This document shows, in pieces, positions 13,072 to 25,500 of a stretch of DNA of 64,000 bases; position 1 is the first letter of the stretch, and each line of letters begins with the position of its first letter. Source of the DNA: Geosiphon pyriformis. Its lineage: Eukaryota; Glomeromycota; Glomeromycetes; Archaeosporales; Geosiphonaceae. The position numbers were made by a program, and so were the translations under genes. The notes under the pieces are model-generated. The model was not told the origin of the DNA. It saw only the letters and a list, made by a program, of their open reading frames with translations, and did not search any database. Where the stretch lies: positions 27,841 to 91,840 of the forward strand of contig JAAOMT010000474.1 in NCBI GenBank assembly GCA_016748015.1, in the 5' to 3' direction.

Positions 13072-13625
13072 ATGGCACTCCAGCAATTTTTTCTCACTTT
13101 ATCATAATTTTGGAAATTCATAATTTCTCTGATGTTAGGATTGTTGTTGAAAAAGCACCTAATATAAAAATTTTTCAGTTCATTTGCAAATTTTAGCAGC
13201 AGCAAGATCACACAATATTTTGTTATAACACTTTTTATTAATTAAGTTAAAAGAAAAAACAATACAATTATCTTTGCTAAACATAATATTTTATCTAATA
13301 TTTTTGATCTAATGCTCAAGTAAGAGTTTTTATTTGCTTCAAAGTATTTTGGATAAAATAAAATTTATATGTTTTATTTTTTCTACAGATACTATATACA
13401 GTGGTAAGATTTTTCTTAATAAATATGGAGTATTTACTATTTAGAATTACCTATTACTGTTAATAAGCTTATTCTAGAAAACATTATTAATTATTTTCAA
13501 GATTATTTAATTAAACACAGTGCAAAAAAGCTAGAAAAAAATTTTGCCACTTTATAGAAAACTTCAATTATGTCTGATTCTTTCAAAAATTTACAAAAAT
13601 TCTGCTCCATAATAGCATTTTAGGA
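13072..13625 (+). pseudogene. BTB-domain protein fragment, pseudogene
   Basis: Starting near the ATG at 13072, shifted frames give the BTB/POZ core: FSDVRIVVEKAPNIK, then a degraded HLQILAARS-like stretch. A canonical 69-bp intron (13320-13388) follows. After it come TIYSGKIFLNKYGV, LELPITVNKLILENIINYFQ and DYLIKHSAKKLEKNFATL. BTB domains mediate dimerisation and cullin-3 adaptor functions, and many such genes exist in Rhizophagus. This copy has several one-base shifts and stops (for example TAG after NFATL) and no downstream Kelch or TLD domain before the LTR remnants. The family match rests on my memory of BTB sequences; the strand and exon order are clear from the translation. Confidence 0.7.
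13320..13388 (+). other. Intron in the BTB pseudogene
   Basis: It begins GTAAGA directly after a codon run ending LMLK and ends TTTTTTCTACAG before the YSGK-coding exon. The 69-bp length, consensus donor and pyrimidine-rich acceptor fit short fungal introns. It interrupts the expected BTB sequence at the LKYIYSG position. Confidence 0.6.
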
Positions 13626-13779
13626 GCAAAAAAAATTATACATGTATAAATTAAATTTATTATTATTACAAACTTTAATGCACAAAAATTAGCAAAAAAT
13701 AGTATATATACTTTCATAAGGTTCAAAAATTATCTATAGAATAAGTTAATAATAATATTTTATATGTAATCTTAATTAT

Positions 13780-13983
13780 ATCATAATTTCTCAAGCAATG
13801 CTTATATTGTTAAGCAATATGCTGTGATTTCTGACAATGCTCCATATTGCTAAGCAATATGTCATAATTTTTAACAATACTTCACATTACTGAACAATGT
13901 ACTTATATGCTAAATATTATTTTTTTATTGGTCTATTTGTTTTTTTAACTACTTTTTTTTGTACCATTTTTTTATGAGTAATA
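13780..13983 (-). repeat. LTR fragment of the Gypsy-2 family
   Basis: The sequence carries the same AGCAAT palindrome array as the Gypsy-2 LTRs (CAAGCAATGC, TAAGCAATATG, CTAAGCAATATG). It ends in the same TTATTGGTCTA and TTTTTTATGAGTAATA blocks found at 51680-51722. In element orientation it holds the U3 start of the LTR. The other 600 bases or so of the LTR are absent or unrecognisable towards the BTB pseudogene. Confidence 0.7.
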
Positions 13984-14773
13984 CCAGTTACTTGTATAGT
14001 TATATTGTAGTAAACATCAACTTTTTTCTAAGAATTACTTATCTGGAAACTTACTAAAATATGTAGTTATTTTGTAATAAAAGTCAATTTTTCTACAAAA
14101 ATCTTATTTGTAAACTACCCTAATAATTATAATAAAAATAAAAAAAAATAAAAGAAATAAAATTTTGTTAAAAAAATTGTTTTCTATTCAGACTTAAAGT
14201 TACTAGCAGTTTTATTGAAATTGGTAGCTAATTAATTTCAAAATATTAGTTAGGTCTTGGAAAATTTTAAGTGCAATTATTTCGAAAATTTGAGTTTTTA
14301 ATTTAGTTGATATTTATTATTTTTTTAAAGAGGATTAATATATTTTTAAAATAAGATTGATTCTAAGAAAAATAATTTCTGGTCAGATATATTTTCTTGA
14401 AAAAAAAAGCTCTTTTTTTATACAACTTATTATAGTACTAGTCTATAAATTTGAACTTTTTTCTTTGCTATAATTTCAACAAATTAATAATATATTTTGG
14501 CAAATTACAAATTATTTCAGTAAGCTATTCATAATTTTGGTGAATTTCTACAAATTTTGACGAATTCTTGAATGTTACATAGTTTAAAATATTGTGTAAT
14601 TTGATCATCCTAATTTCAATTATACAAATTGAATTATTAATTAAATAGTGATATTTGATAATTTGATTAAATGATAAGTGATAATTTGAAATAGTATTAA
14701 TATATGTTAATTAATGATAAGAATTATAAGAATAATTTTATTTTAATTACTGGCTAAAATTCTACTAATAATA
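13982..14773 (-). repeat. Solo LTR of the Gypsy-3 family
   Basis: The reverse complement aligns along its length with the 5' LTR of Gypsy-3 (59294-60107). Shared blocks include AAATTACACAATA, ATTATAGCAAAGAAAAAAG, ATAATAAGTTGTATAAAAAA, TAACTACCAATTTCA and an AAAAAGTTGAT block. No internal gag or pol sequence follows on either side. It abuts the Gypsy-2-type LTR fragment at 13983. I see no target-site duplication. Confidence 0.75.
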
Positions 14774-15740
14774 CTGATCACATGTAGTAAGAATATAAGC
14801 TATATTTAGTTTGAGCACTTAGTTTGGGTCTATGTATTAAATAGCAGTTAGACTTCATTTGTAAAACTTAATAGTAATAAAAAATAAATTATATCTTAAT
14901 ATATAATTAACTAATAATATAATATAATTGTTTTTTCAATAGTTGTTTTTTAATAAAATTATTTTGTTATTGAATTTGAATATATATTAAACAATATTAC
15001 TTTGTTTTCTTTTATTATTTTAAGTAAATTGTTTTAATTTTGTTAATTTTAAATAAAATAATTTCTAAATAATTTTTAAATTTTGCTTGCTCTTATTAAA
15101 ATAATTTTTTTAAAACTAAAGCATTTTATTTATTTGTTAATTTAGTTAAATATAATATAATATGGTAAAATCTAAGATAAACCTATAAATCTTATAATTG
15201 TATTAAGTAAAATCTGTTATAAATAGACATTTTTTAAGAGCAACAACATCTTTTAAAAGCAGATCCAATTAACCAAACTAAGTGATACAACTTTGAATAG
15301 AAAATTCAAATAAGTAATATTGTTATTATTAAAACAGATAAGCTTACATATAACAATTAGTTTTTAAAAATAATAAAAAACAGATCTAATTGAAAATACT
15401 GTAAAGTTGACTAAACTAAATAATACAATTTTGAATAAAAAATTCAAACAAATAATACTATTATTATTAAAACAGATAAGCTTAAAAATAGAGATTCTTT
15501 TTTATTACATATAATAGTCAGTTTTTGTTACAAAAAACTTAAATCTTTCTATAGATAACAAAATCTATGATATAATCACTTTTGAAAAAAGAATGCAAAT
15601 TTTTAATTGTCATTGTCTTTGCTTTGTAATTTTTTGCAACTCATTATATTGATATTAGCCAAAATTTTTAACATTTTTAAAATAAATATTACCAATATAT
15701 TAGATATTATTATAAAAAAACTTCTATAAGGCAATATCTA
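14774..15740. other. AT-rich stretch before the pogo-like element
   Basis: No gene is visible. It contains the imperfect direct repeat listed at 15261-15484. Confidence 0.5.
15261..15484. repeat. Imperfect direct repeat
   Basis: 15261-15346 and 15381-15484 share AGATC(C/T)AATT, ACTAAA-type, TTTTGAATA(G/A)AAAATTCAAA and TTATTATTAAAACAGATAAG blocks. The second copy has a roughly 18-bp insertion. No function is evident. Confidence 0.6.
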
Positions 15741-15742
15741 TA

Positions 15743-15940
15743 GAGTAAATTCTCTTTATAGTCCCTCTGGTTATAGTCACTATCTTCTTATAATCACATT
15801 TTTTTAAAAACCAAAACCATTTATATATAATATTATCTCCTTATAGTCACTTTTACTATATATATCTCCTTATAGTCCCTATTCTCACAAATATAATAGC
15901 AGAATATAAGTAATTTCCACTCTCTATGGTCACACTATAA
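15743..15940 (+). repeat. Left TIR and subterminal repeat cluster of the pogo-like element
   Basis: After the terminal 21 bases come further copies of the core (C/T)TATAGTC(A/C)C(T). They lie near 15770, 15790 (TATAATCAC), 15839, 15863 and 15922 (TATGGTCAC). The right end has the same core near 19935 and 19955. Repeated subterminal motifs of this sort are usually transposase-binding sites; that role is inference. Confidence 0.7.
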
Positions 15941-16236
15941 TCATATGATATTAGATATAAACATCAGATGTCAACTCATATTTAATCAAACATGTACAAT
16001 TAGGGAGATTTCCCGATTTGTCAATAGAAATCATTCTTTTTATGGTAGTAAAAAAAATTAGAGAAGTTTCTAAAAACAATTATAGAACACTAAACAAAAT
16101 TTCTCAAATATTACAACATTCAATTACTCTTCTTTTTTATAAGCCGCCACTGCCATCAGAAGACAATGATGAAACTATTATATTTGGCTTGTTGTTTGCA
16201 GGTATTATAAAAGTTTTAATAATAGTTGACATATAG

Positions 16237-16518
16237 TACAGTACTGCTGCTCTTGGTGCTTTAGAGACTGGTGATGCTTCAGAGGCTGGTAGTGCTTTAG
16301 AAGCTATTGCTGCAAATATTGATGAAGTTACTTTGGATCAAACTTTGGCTAACAAGATTATTTTTTCTCCATATTGGGAGAAAAAATTAACAGACTTACA
16401 AGCAAGAATAATAGCCCAATGGGATCCTCTGGAAACAAGTTTGTTAATGAGACATTGCTCAAGCAAATTAACTGGAAATAGAGTTCGAATTTATCTTTCT
16501 TTAGGAAGAAAAATGTGA
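16237..16518 (+). other. Open reading frame of uncertain sense inside the pogo-like element
   Basis: Ninety-three codons without a stop follow the TAG at 16234 on the forward strand. They include ALETGDASEAGSALEAIAAN and WEKKLTDLQARIIAQWDP, with T/A-ending codons that look like real coding. The same frame upstream (16018-16236) is also open. The reverse strand here also reads as a continuation of the divergent gene, with more stops. I cannot decide which strand was coding, and no family is recognised. Confidence 0.35.
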
Positions 16519-16519
16519 C

Positions 16520-18335
16520 CAGTAATAAAACTCAGAGCATAAAGATTCTGATATATACCCAATAAATACATTTTTACATCAACTTTGACATCTACAATTA
16601 AAAAAGAGCTTCATATTAGCAATCATATTTATTATTCAACCAATATTTAGTATTAACAAGCAAAAGTTTGACTGATAGTTTTAAAGATGTATTAAAAATC
16701 AACTTTTTTGGGACAAATAAATCCATGTTGAATGCTTTTTATAATCCAAACATAATTATGCAAAATGTAGATTCAGATCTAAAATCAACATATTATGTTT
16801 TAAAAATGCTAATTATAAATAATAATACACCCAACCCAAGGTAAACAAAACTGTACACAATACAATATATTTCTAACTTCTTGAAGAATATTTATTAGGC
16901 TGTCACATAATTAACTTGATAAGCTTCAAAAACATAATCACTTAAAAGAGGTATTAGAGAGTTAATAATAGGTAATAGTTGTGATTTTATTAACAGATTT
17001 ACATTTTTTGATAATCTGCTTCTCACTTGTTACTGGAATTGGTTTTCAAGTACCTAACAATGTTTTCTTAATTCGCCTTGCTTTAAGAAAGTCTATTTTT
17101 TTTATCCATGCAATTTCACTGAATTTTTTTATTTCTTTGCTTAATATCTATTCATGGCCAATATCACGAAAAACATGATTAGAGACATTTGGATTTACAA
17201 ACTGTGTTTTTTTTATCTGAACTCGAAATCAATTTGATTCAGCAATAAAACTAGGACGTGTACAAAACCTGTATATTTTACTTTTAGAATATTTGAAGAC
17301 ATTAAAGAGGTTAGTATGTAATCTCTCAAATTTGATACAGTTACACACTGCAATTTTCCAATGCCATTGTAAAAGTGTAGAAGGAATCAATGATTTGAGC
17401 GTTTTGTTAATTTCTTCAAGTATTGTATCATGGCTTTGATGTTGATTTGAAAGTTTAGAACAAAAAATTACAATTTTTTCTTGAATCAGCTTGCAAACTT
17501 CAGGCTTCAATCATAGCCATTGTTCTTCATCAACAATTTCAATTAATTGGTAAATAGAATAGTGCTGAGCAGACCAAATTGGTACAAACATTCATCTAGC
17601 TACAAGTCTTAATGAAGACCTATTGAAATAAACTTTAGTACAAAAGTTAATAATTGTTTGTAAATAAAAAAAGACTTGTTTATACTTTAACCTGAATATG
17701 GGATCTGTTTCATTTTGGGCCCATTTTAAGTAACTTTCAACAGATAGATTTTCCTTAGAAACAACATATAGCCACATTAATTTGGAAGCCATTGCATGCT
17801 TATATATATTACATATCAAATCCCATGACTTATTATAATTAGAACATTTTTTAAAAAACTGCAGTTGACTTTTACTCTGATATTTCTGATATTGTGCAAA
17901 GTATTTTATATTAATTTTCCAATTGATATAGGTATTACTGTGTTTAGAGGGCTTGACAACATGACATTGTGCTATTTTTTACATGATTATGTAAATATGT
18001 AGAGGATCAAATTGACAGTTTTTATTATTGATTATCAGTTGGGGGTAAGAGGCAAAAAGTGTCACAAATGCATTATTAAAATTAGGTTTCTTTTTACCAA
18101 AAATCTGTTATTTGCACTTAGAATCCTACAGTTGGATTAAAACCTTCATTTTTATAATTTGGCCACTTTTTATAATCTGAAGCACCTCATATAACATAGG
18201 ATACCTCACATATCCAATTAAATATAAGACAAAATAACATTTGAGACATAACAGATACATCAATGTGTTATAAAAGCAAAATGCAATAAAAAGTGTGTTC
18301 TGATTAACATGCCAAAAAATGCGAACCAAAAGCAA
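16520..18335 (-). pseudogene. Divergent accessory gene of the pogo-like element, function unknown
   Basis: Three reverse ORFs, 18335-18126, 17819-17592 and 17510-17229, lie in the same frame and join into one long protein broken by stops. The frame shifts by one base near 17010 and continues as VNLLIKSQLLPIINSLIPLL, YSFVYLGLG and MDLFVPKKLIFNTSLKLSV to about 16520. Together this is roughly 600 codons. The protein is basic and Leu/Ile-rich, with no motif I can assign. It starts back to back with the transposase ATG (18309), so the two genes probably shared a bidirectional promoter before the frames came to overlap. I have the impression of relatives in Rhizophagus, but this needs a search. It is not an antisense artefact of the transposase, which lies on the other side. 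Confidence 0.55.
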
Positions 18336-19864
18336 ACAGCAATCTCTTTGGAGACTAAAAAAGCTTTTTTTCAGTACAAACTAGAGCATCCTGATTACTT
18401 AGCAAATAGATTTATCAAAATATTTAATCTAAAAGTTGACTGCTCTACTGTAACAAAGATACTCACAAAATCAGACCAATAAATTGAAAAGAATATATCT
18501 GACAACTCTGGTTAATTGACAAAAGACAGGAAAGAGATATTTCTGAAGATAAATGATGCACTGAAAGAATAGATGCTTAGAGCACTAGCTACCAACTGTA
18601 TTCTTACTAGAAAAATTTTACAAACAAAAGCCCTCAAGTTTGCTGAAAAGTTTTCAGAAAAAAAAAACTTAAAAGCATCAGATGGTTGGTTAGAAAAGTT
18701 CAAGAAACGTTATAATTTGCACCATATTAAAATACATGATGAAGCAAACAGTGTTCCCTTAGAAATTTTACCAGAGGAATGAGAAAAACTGCATGAGATT
18801 ATCAGTAAATATGATCTAAATAATGTTTACAATACTGATGAGACAGTATTATTCTTTAGAATACCACCAAATACAACTTTGGCAACAAAATCTACCTCTG
18901 GTACCAAGCATGATAAGAGTTGAATTACCATACTTTTTGCTTGTAATGCAACAGATAGCATCAAGTTACAGTTTTTTATTATCAGCAAAGCTGCAAAGCC
19001 ATGATGTTTTTACAATATTAATATAAATGCACTTCCAATCACTTATCATTATAATACAAAAACATGGATGCAAACCAATATTTTTAGTGAATAACTTAAT
19101 TTATTAAATAAAAAAATGCGTTGCAAAAAAAAAATTTGCTATTGCTTAATAATATTGATCCCCATGGTAGAAAATCTTCTGTATTATCTAATATTATTAT
19201 TAGATACTTACTATCCAATATAACATCCTATTTGCAACCATTAGATACAGGAATTATTGCATCCTTTAAGGCATAATACTAAAAGTTGTTTCTTTTCCAT
19301 TTTATTAATCAGTATAATGGCAAGATTCCAATATCAACAGTAAGATTAAAAGATGCAGTTAACTTTCTAATTGATATGTGGTTAATGATAACAACAACTA
19401 CAATCCAAAACTGTTGGCATTATATAAGAATTCTGAATAATAGTCAAATACCAGCCCATCTATTAGATATTGAACAAAAACTCTTACAAGAAGTATAAGT
19501 TTTTATTGAGCATGTTGATATTGATAAACTATTGGCAATAAACTTCATTAATATTAACAAGTTTGAACCATTATTTACTTATGTCTTAGAGAATGAAATT
19601 GTGGATCTTATTAACAACAAGTATAATGGAAATTCTAATGCAAATAAAGATTTAGAAAGTGAAAATGAAGATGAATCTTTGCCTTTGCTATTTACACATC
19701 AAGGTAAAATTGCACTTGAAGATACATTGCACTATTGTAAAGAGCAGTATAGTGAAAAAGTTGATTCAGACTTTTTTAAAACTTTGAAAACATTAATTTA
19801 TAATATTGTTCTCAAAGTTCAAGAAGAGAAAAAACAGTTGCAAATAGATAGCTTTTTTAAATAA
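18309..19864 (+). pseudogene. Pogo/CENP-B-like transposase, pseudogene
   Basis: From ATG 18309 the protein starts MPKNANQKQTAISLETKKAF, matching a CENP-B/psq helix-turn-helix. A second HTH of the Tc5/CENP-B type includes DGWLEKFKKRYNLHHIKIHDE (18680-18745). The DDE core follows: YNTDETVLFF (first Asp intact, near 18830), LLLNNIDPHG near 19142-19162 and YLQPLDTGIIASFK near 19231. The second block is normally LLLDN, so its catalytic Asp is Asn here. The acidic C-terminal tail (19532-19864, ESENEDES) is intact. TAA, TAA and TAG stops in the N-terminal part, TGA at 18780 and frameshifts near 19020-19130 and 19275 make it inactive. The full length of about 510 residues is normal for pogo transposases. 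Confidence 0.85.
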
Positions 19865-19934
19865 AATATATATAATTGGTTATTATATTATGCATGTAAT
19901 ATATAGATCATGTGATAAGATATTAATCATTTTT

Positions 19935-20005
19935 TATAGTTCCATCTCTCTATAGTCACTACAAATGTGTTGACCAAAAGATGTGATTATAAAGAAAGTT
20001 CACTG
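19935..20005 (-). repeat. Right TIR of the pogo-like element
   Basis: The end reads GATGTGATTATAAAGAAAGT then TCACTG. It is the inverted match of the left end and is followed by TA. Internal TATAGTCAC and TATAGTTCC motifs precede it. Confidence 0.75.
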
Positions 20006-20007
20006 TA

Positions 20008-22500
20008 TTAAAAAATTAATAAATAATACAGTAAGTAATAAACTTAATTCAAATTTATTTTTGTTTTGTAATTTGATTTTCTTTAAGAAAATTGATTTTT
20101 TCTAATAAATTTTTATTCTAAAAAGATATTTTTTTATTAATAATGCTAATTTTTATAATATAAATTATAAAAATTAGAGACAATTACTAATTAATTGATT
20201 TATTTTTTTAATATAATATTACCTGTACATTAATAAAAATACTTAAAAAAAAGTTAAAATACAAAATAAAAAAGAGAAAAAAATATAACCACTTTATTTA
20301 AGCTTTCCAGTCTCCAATAATATGTATTTTTTAGTCATATAAATATTTGTAAGAACGTTTTTTAGAGCTTTTTTATTTGTTAATTTGAATTTTAATTTAC
20401 ATAAAAATTTTGTCAGTATTTAAGACAAAACTTAAAATAATCATTTTCTAATAATACCAAAATTTGCAGTTTTCTATCAATTAATTTATGTATATTAATA
20501 TAAATATATTAATTATAGCAAAATAAAAAAAATAAACAAAAATGTTACATAAAATAAAAAATATATAATAAACTTAAATTAAGATAATATCAAAACAATT
20601 TATTAAGAATAAAACTTTTTTTAAACAGTTATTAAAACTGTACATAGTTGTTATTGTATTTTTAATAACAAAAAAATTTTGGTCCAAGAAAAAACTGTTT
20701 AAAAAATTATTTTAAAAATCTTCTAAATAAATACAACTGATTTTTTTCATTAAATTTAAATATGATAGTAAATTTGCAATCCAAAAAATCTCAGCTTTAA
20801 TCTATTATTTTTGTTTTATAAGCTCAAAAATACAAAGAAAACAATTTGTTTGCAAAATTAGTTCAATTTTAGCAAAAAAAATAACTTGTTTATAAATATT
20901 TTAGTTGTTAAAAGTGCTTTAAATTAAGATTAAACTTATATTTATTGAACATGTAAAAATTAAGCACAAACTTCTTTGATTTCTACCATATAACATTGTA
21001 AAAACAATTAAATTGCTATAAGAGTCTTTGTTTATTGGAACTAATTATATAGAAATAACTTGCTTTTTTAATTATTAAGTTATAAATTTATTATTAAAAA
21101 AGAAAAATTATAAAAAAAGCAGTTATATTATCTTCAATTTTTTTTTAATTATTTATTAGTATATCTAATAATATTACCTAATTAAAAAGTGAGTTGCTTA
21201 ATATTAATATCTTCAAAAATAATATTTACAATTATTTTGTTATTATCAATGATTTTAATAATTTGTGTTTTGTAATAAAATCTGTCTAAAACTATATTTT
21301 AAAATTGAATAAATTTTTATAATATTAATCAGATTTTCCTTTTATTTTTAGAACCTCTCTTTTAAAATAATTTAAGCTTATTTTTAATGTAGTCATTAAC
21401 ATCTTTTTGATAAAAATAAGACTTAAAAGAACTGATTGTAAATAATTTGACAACAAATCTATATAGAAAAGACAAATTATTATATAATTATATAAAATAA
21501 AATAAAATATTATCTTTGTAATTTATATTTGTAAGAATAAATAATATATCAATATTAGTATTAAAGAAAATTAAATAAACTAACAAGATATTTACTTTTG
21601 AAACATAAATTCACTAAAAATAAATTATTAATATATATATAAAATTAAACCAAATTAATAGAAGCTTTATCTTTTTATCTTATATTCTTTAATGAATTGA
21701 TAAACAATATTCTGACAGTTATGACTTCAAATGACATTAAAACTGCATAAACAAGCAAATTTTTTATTTCTATATGTTATATATAATGTTTTTATTTATT
21801 GTTTAACAAAATTTTTGTCAATTAGTTCAAAAATCTCTGATTCTAAATTCTCAAAATTCTTTTTATTAGAATTATTTTTTAGCTTACTATTAACATATTG
21901 AAAAGCAATATTTATGCCAACAAACTGAATAACACTTTAGATACACTAATTAATTTCTAAAAATAATATAAATTATAAATTGTTTTTAAAGAAAAAGATC
22001 ACACATAATAATTATTTATATTATACCAAATTTTTTTTATATAACAGTTTTTTTTGTTAATTTATTTATTTATTTTTTTTTAACTTTGATTTTGTTGGAT
22101 TTTTGCCTTTTTTTTGTCAAAATCTTTTAAAAAAAACTTAATATAGTTTTTACAAAATTTTTTGCATTTTACTTTTCCATTTCTCCAGCATTAATATACA
22201 TTGAAATAGTAAATTTTTCAAGATTTGAATGTAAAGATTTGGTGTATTTTTTCTAATAATGTATTATCATATTCTTTTTAAAATAACTTTCTAATAACAT
22301 AATTGTTTTCATAAAACAATTAATATGCTTATAATCTGACCAAGTATCTAAAGTATTAGAGTATTTATATAAAATATAAGTTATAAAACCAAATTATTTT
22401 TTACTAACCAATTTATTGGCTAAACCAACATAATTAAAAATAGATTGTAATAGCTTTTGTAATAGTTAAATTTCTAATCTCAATAGTAGCTTAGAATTTT
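20008..22500. other. AT-rich desert
   Basis: Very low GC, long A/T runs, no coding-like segment and no element boundary that I could detect. Confidence 0.55.
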
Positions 22501-25500
22501 TGCATGTATATGTCAAGATAAAAAAGGGAGTGTATATAAATAAATATGAAAAGAAAGATGTGGTGACTTATTGTTTTAAGTTGGCAAAGAATTGAAGAAT
22601 CAAAAGGTCAGTTCATATAAGTGATAAGTTATAAGCTTTTCAATTGATGAATCTATTAAATAACTTAATATGCTAACTTTCTTTTATTGGAATTTTCAAA
22701 TAGACTTTATCTACCTTCCGTAAAGTAATATTTTTTTTATATTAATCTGATATATTATTTATTTTTAAAATTATTATTAAGTTTTAATATAATAAAGTAT
22801 TTGGACTTTATTTTTCATGTATTTCAAAAACATTAATTAAATTTTAAATTGCTTTATCATCATAAATAACTGGGGTCCCACTATTATATAAATGTGACTA
22901 GCCGCTCAGATAAATTTTACCTATTCAATTTTTAATTCTTTGAATATATTTTTTAATAAAAACTTATAAATAAAAGAATTTAAATTATTGCTTGAAGATT
23001 AAATTAAAATTATCTAATATGTTAATATAATATTTATACTGAATCATTTTATTCTTAGCTTTAGAAATGTTGTGTTCATTAGCATTAACATTGTGATTTT
23101 AATATTGCTAAATGCCAATGTTATTTTTGATTAATTTAGAATCGAGCATTAACCCTCTATGAAATTAAAATTAAACCTCTTTTATAATCTTAGTCATTAA
23201 TCCTTTTAAAAATAAATTTTTAAATCAAAAAATTTTAAAAATCAAAAGTGCAGAAGGTGCCAACTCGACAAAAAATTATTCAACAACAATAACAATGACA
23301 AAAAACAATGTGAATTTATCCAGAAGCAGTTTATACAAGTCATGTTTTAAGTTTGCAAATGATTGATTTTTCAACAGGTTAGTTTATCTATTTTTATATT
23401 GATTAATTCATTGCTTTAATTAATAATATACAGGATATTAAAAATCTACATTAATTTATAAAAAATTTAAGAAATTACATTAATCAGTAATGAAAATTAT
23501 CTCTTGTTTAATGCTTATTTCTTTTAGTATCTATCATATTTAGATAACTCTTCATATATCTAATCGTGATTGGACATAATAATTTTAAAACTCTAGAATA
23601 AGATATTCTATTGTTTTTGCTCATTGAGTTAATTAAATGTTGTAAATTTAAAATTTATTAGGGTTTATTAAATAACCTAACACTTTTACATATTAAGATT
23701 TTAAATAAAAATCAATATAAGAATCAAGAACAAAATTCATTTTTTTAAACCAATTTTATGAAGTGGCTGATGAGATAATTAAAAACTTAATCTTTTATAG
23801 CTAATTAAGTTTTATTTTGTTTTTTTAATTGAAATTTGAAATTTGGTCTAAATATTTTTAACTATGTATTAAAAAAAATATAGATGTTAATGGCCCAGCT
23901 AAAGGTGGAATACAAGAAAGACAGATTAATTAAAAATATAAAAAAAGAGAATTAAACTTAATATTATGTAGAAATGCAGTTTTATTTTACAATAATCGAC
24001 TTTTATAAGTTTAAAAAAATCTGTACATTTCGTTTCAGGTATTTTAAGCATAGTGAATTATTTTTTTTTGGATACAGCAGTTGGTTTAAGTTTTCAATTC
24101 ATATGATAGTATAGTCTTGATAAACTTAAGTGGTTTGTTACATATAAAAAGCATGTAAACTGCATTCATGTTAGCAAAAAAATGTTTAGCTGATTTAAAA
24201 GTATTACAATAATTAGTGAATTTTAAATATTTAATATTTTATTACCAAAAAAATTGTAAAAACAGTTTTTATTAAATTTCAAGTTAGTTTTACTAAAAAA
24301 TATAAGAAAATAAATATCACTCTGCTATTAATCTATTTTTATTAATAAAATTAATTAAAAATTAATATAAATAGTTTTTGTATTTACAAACCAAGTTTTC
24401 AAATTAAATTAAATTGTTATTAAATTTTAATATTTGTATATTGAAATATAATGCAAAAATTTTATTAAAAATAAAACATAATAACTGACCTTAATTAAAT
24501 TAAAAAAGTTGCATGCATAATTATTGGTATATTCTAATGTAATATAGAGATAATATTAAGTGGTGCCACTTAATCAAAATATTATTATTGTTATTATTAA
24601 CTAATTAATAATTAGATAATTTAAATATAAAATGAAGTTTAAAATTGTTTCAATTGGTTTTTATTCTAATATTGTAAAATTAATTTTAAAGCCAACAAAA
24701 ATTGTTTTTATAAGTTATTTTAGTAATTAAATTTGTTAATTTCATTGAAAATTCACAAATTATTGTTTAATATTTAAATTGTTTTATTAAATCAAAATTA
24801 ATATTTTTTTAAATATATTTTTAATAAAAGAAGATATAATATTTGATATATTTTTTTTGGTTATTTAGTTTTTTCTATTTATTAACTTTTTATTGTAATT
24901 TATAAAAATATGAAATTTATAAATTTTTATAAAGTTTTTATAAAATTGTTAAAAGAATTTTACAATTTTGTTAATTACAAAAATTATATTATGTTTTAAG
25001 ACATTAATATGATAATTAAGTTTATTTATTATTAAAATAAGTTTTTAATAATTTATGCAAATATTATAATTAATGACTATTTATATGTTTTAAATCAAAT
25101 TATTATTTTTTAGAATTTAGAATATATTAATGTTTAAGCTTTTATAAAATCTTTAATTTATTATAAAATTTTTGTTTTGAAAATAATAAAATAAAGTAAT
25201 TTTAATATTTCTTAATTAGTATAGCAATAATGAACTCATTCTGCTATTTAAATTTATTAATTTATATTAGATTAACCATTTTGATAAGAGAAGACATTCT
25301 TATTAATATAAAAGTTTTCAATTAAAGTATTCGAAGTCAGTTTAAAGAGAAATCGAAAGCTAGCAAAAACAAGACTGTTAAAAAGCTCAAATATATTTAT
25401 TTTAAGTATAAAAACTATCAAGTTCACCTGCTTACTTATTAATAGAACATATTATTTTAAAATATCTAAAGTTATAAAAGATGATAAAATGGTATTTACA

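Larger units (their letters stand above)
15743..20005 (+). mobile_element. Pogo-like (Tc1/mariner superfamily) DNA transposon, decayed
   Basis: The element of 4263 bp is bounded by TA at 15741-15742 and 20006-20007, the TA target duplication of Tc1/mariner/pogo elements. The left end, GAGTAAATTCTCTTTATAGTC, is the inverted counterpart of the right end, whose complement reads CAGTGAACTTTCTTTATAATC. Subterminal copies of a TATAGTCAC motif follow at the left and fewer at the right. Inside are a forward CENP-B/pogo transposase pseudogene (18309-19864) and a decayed reverse-strand gene that diverges from it. Both genes contain stops, so this copy cannot move itself. Confidence 0.85.
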
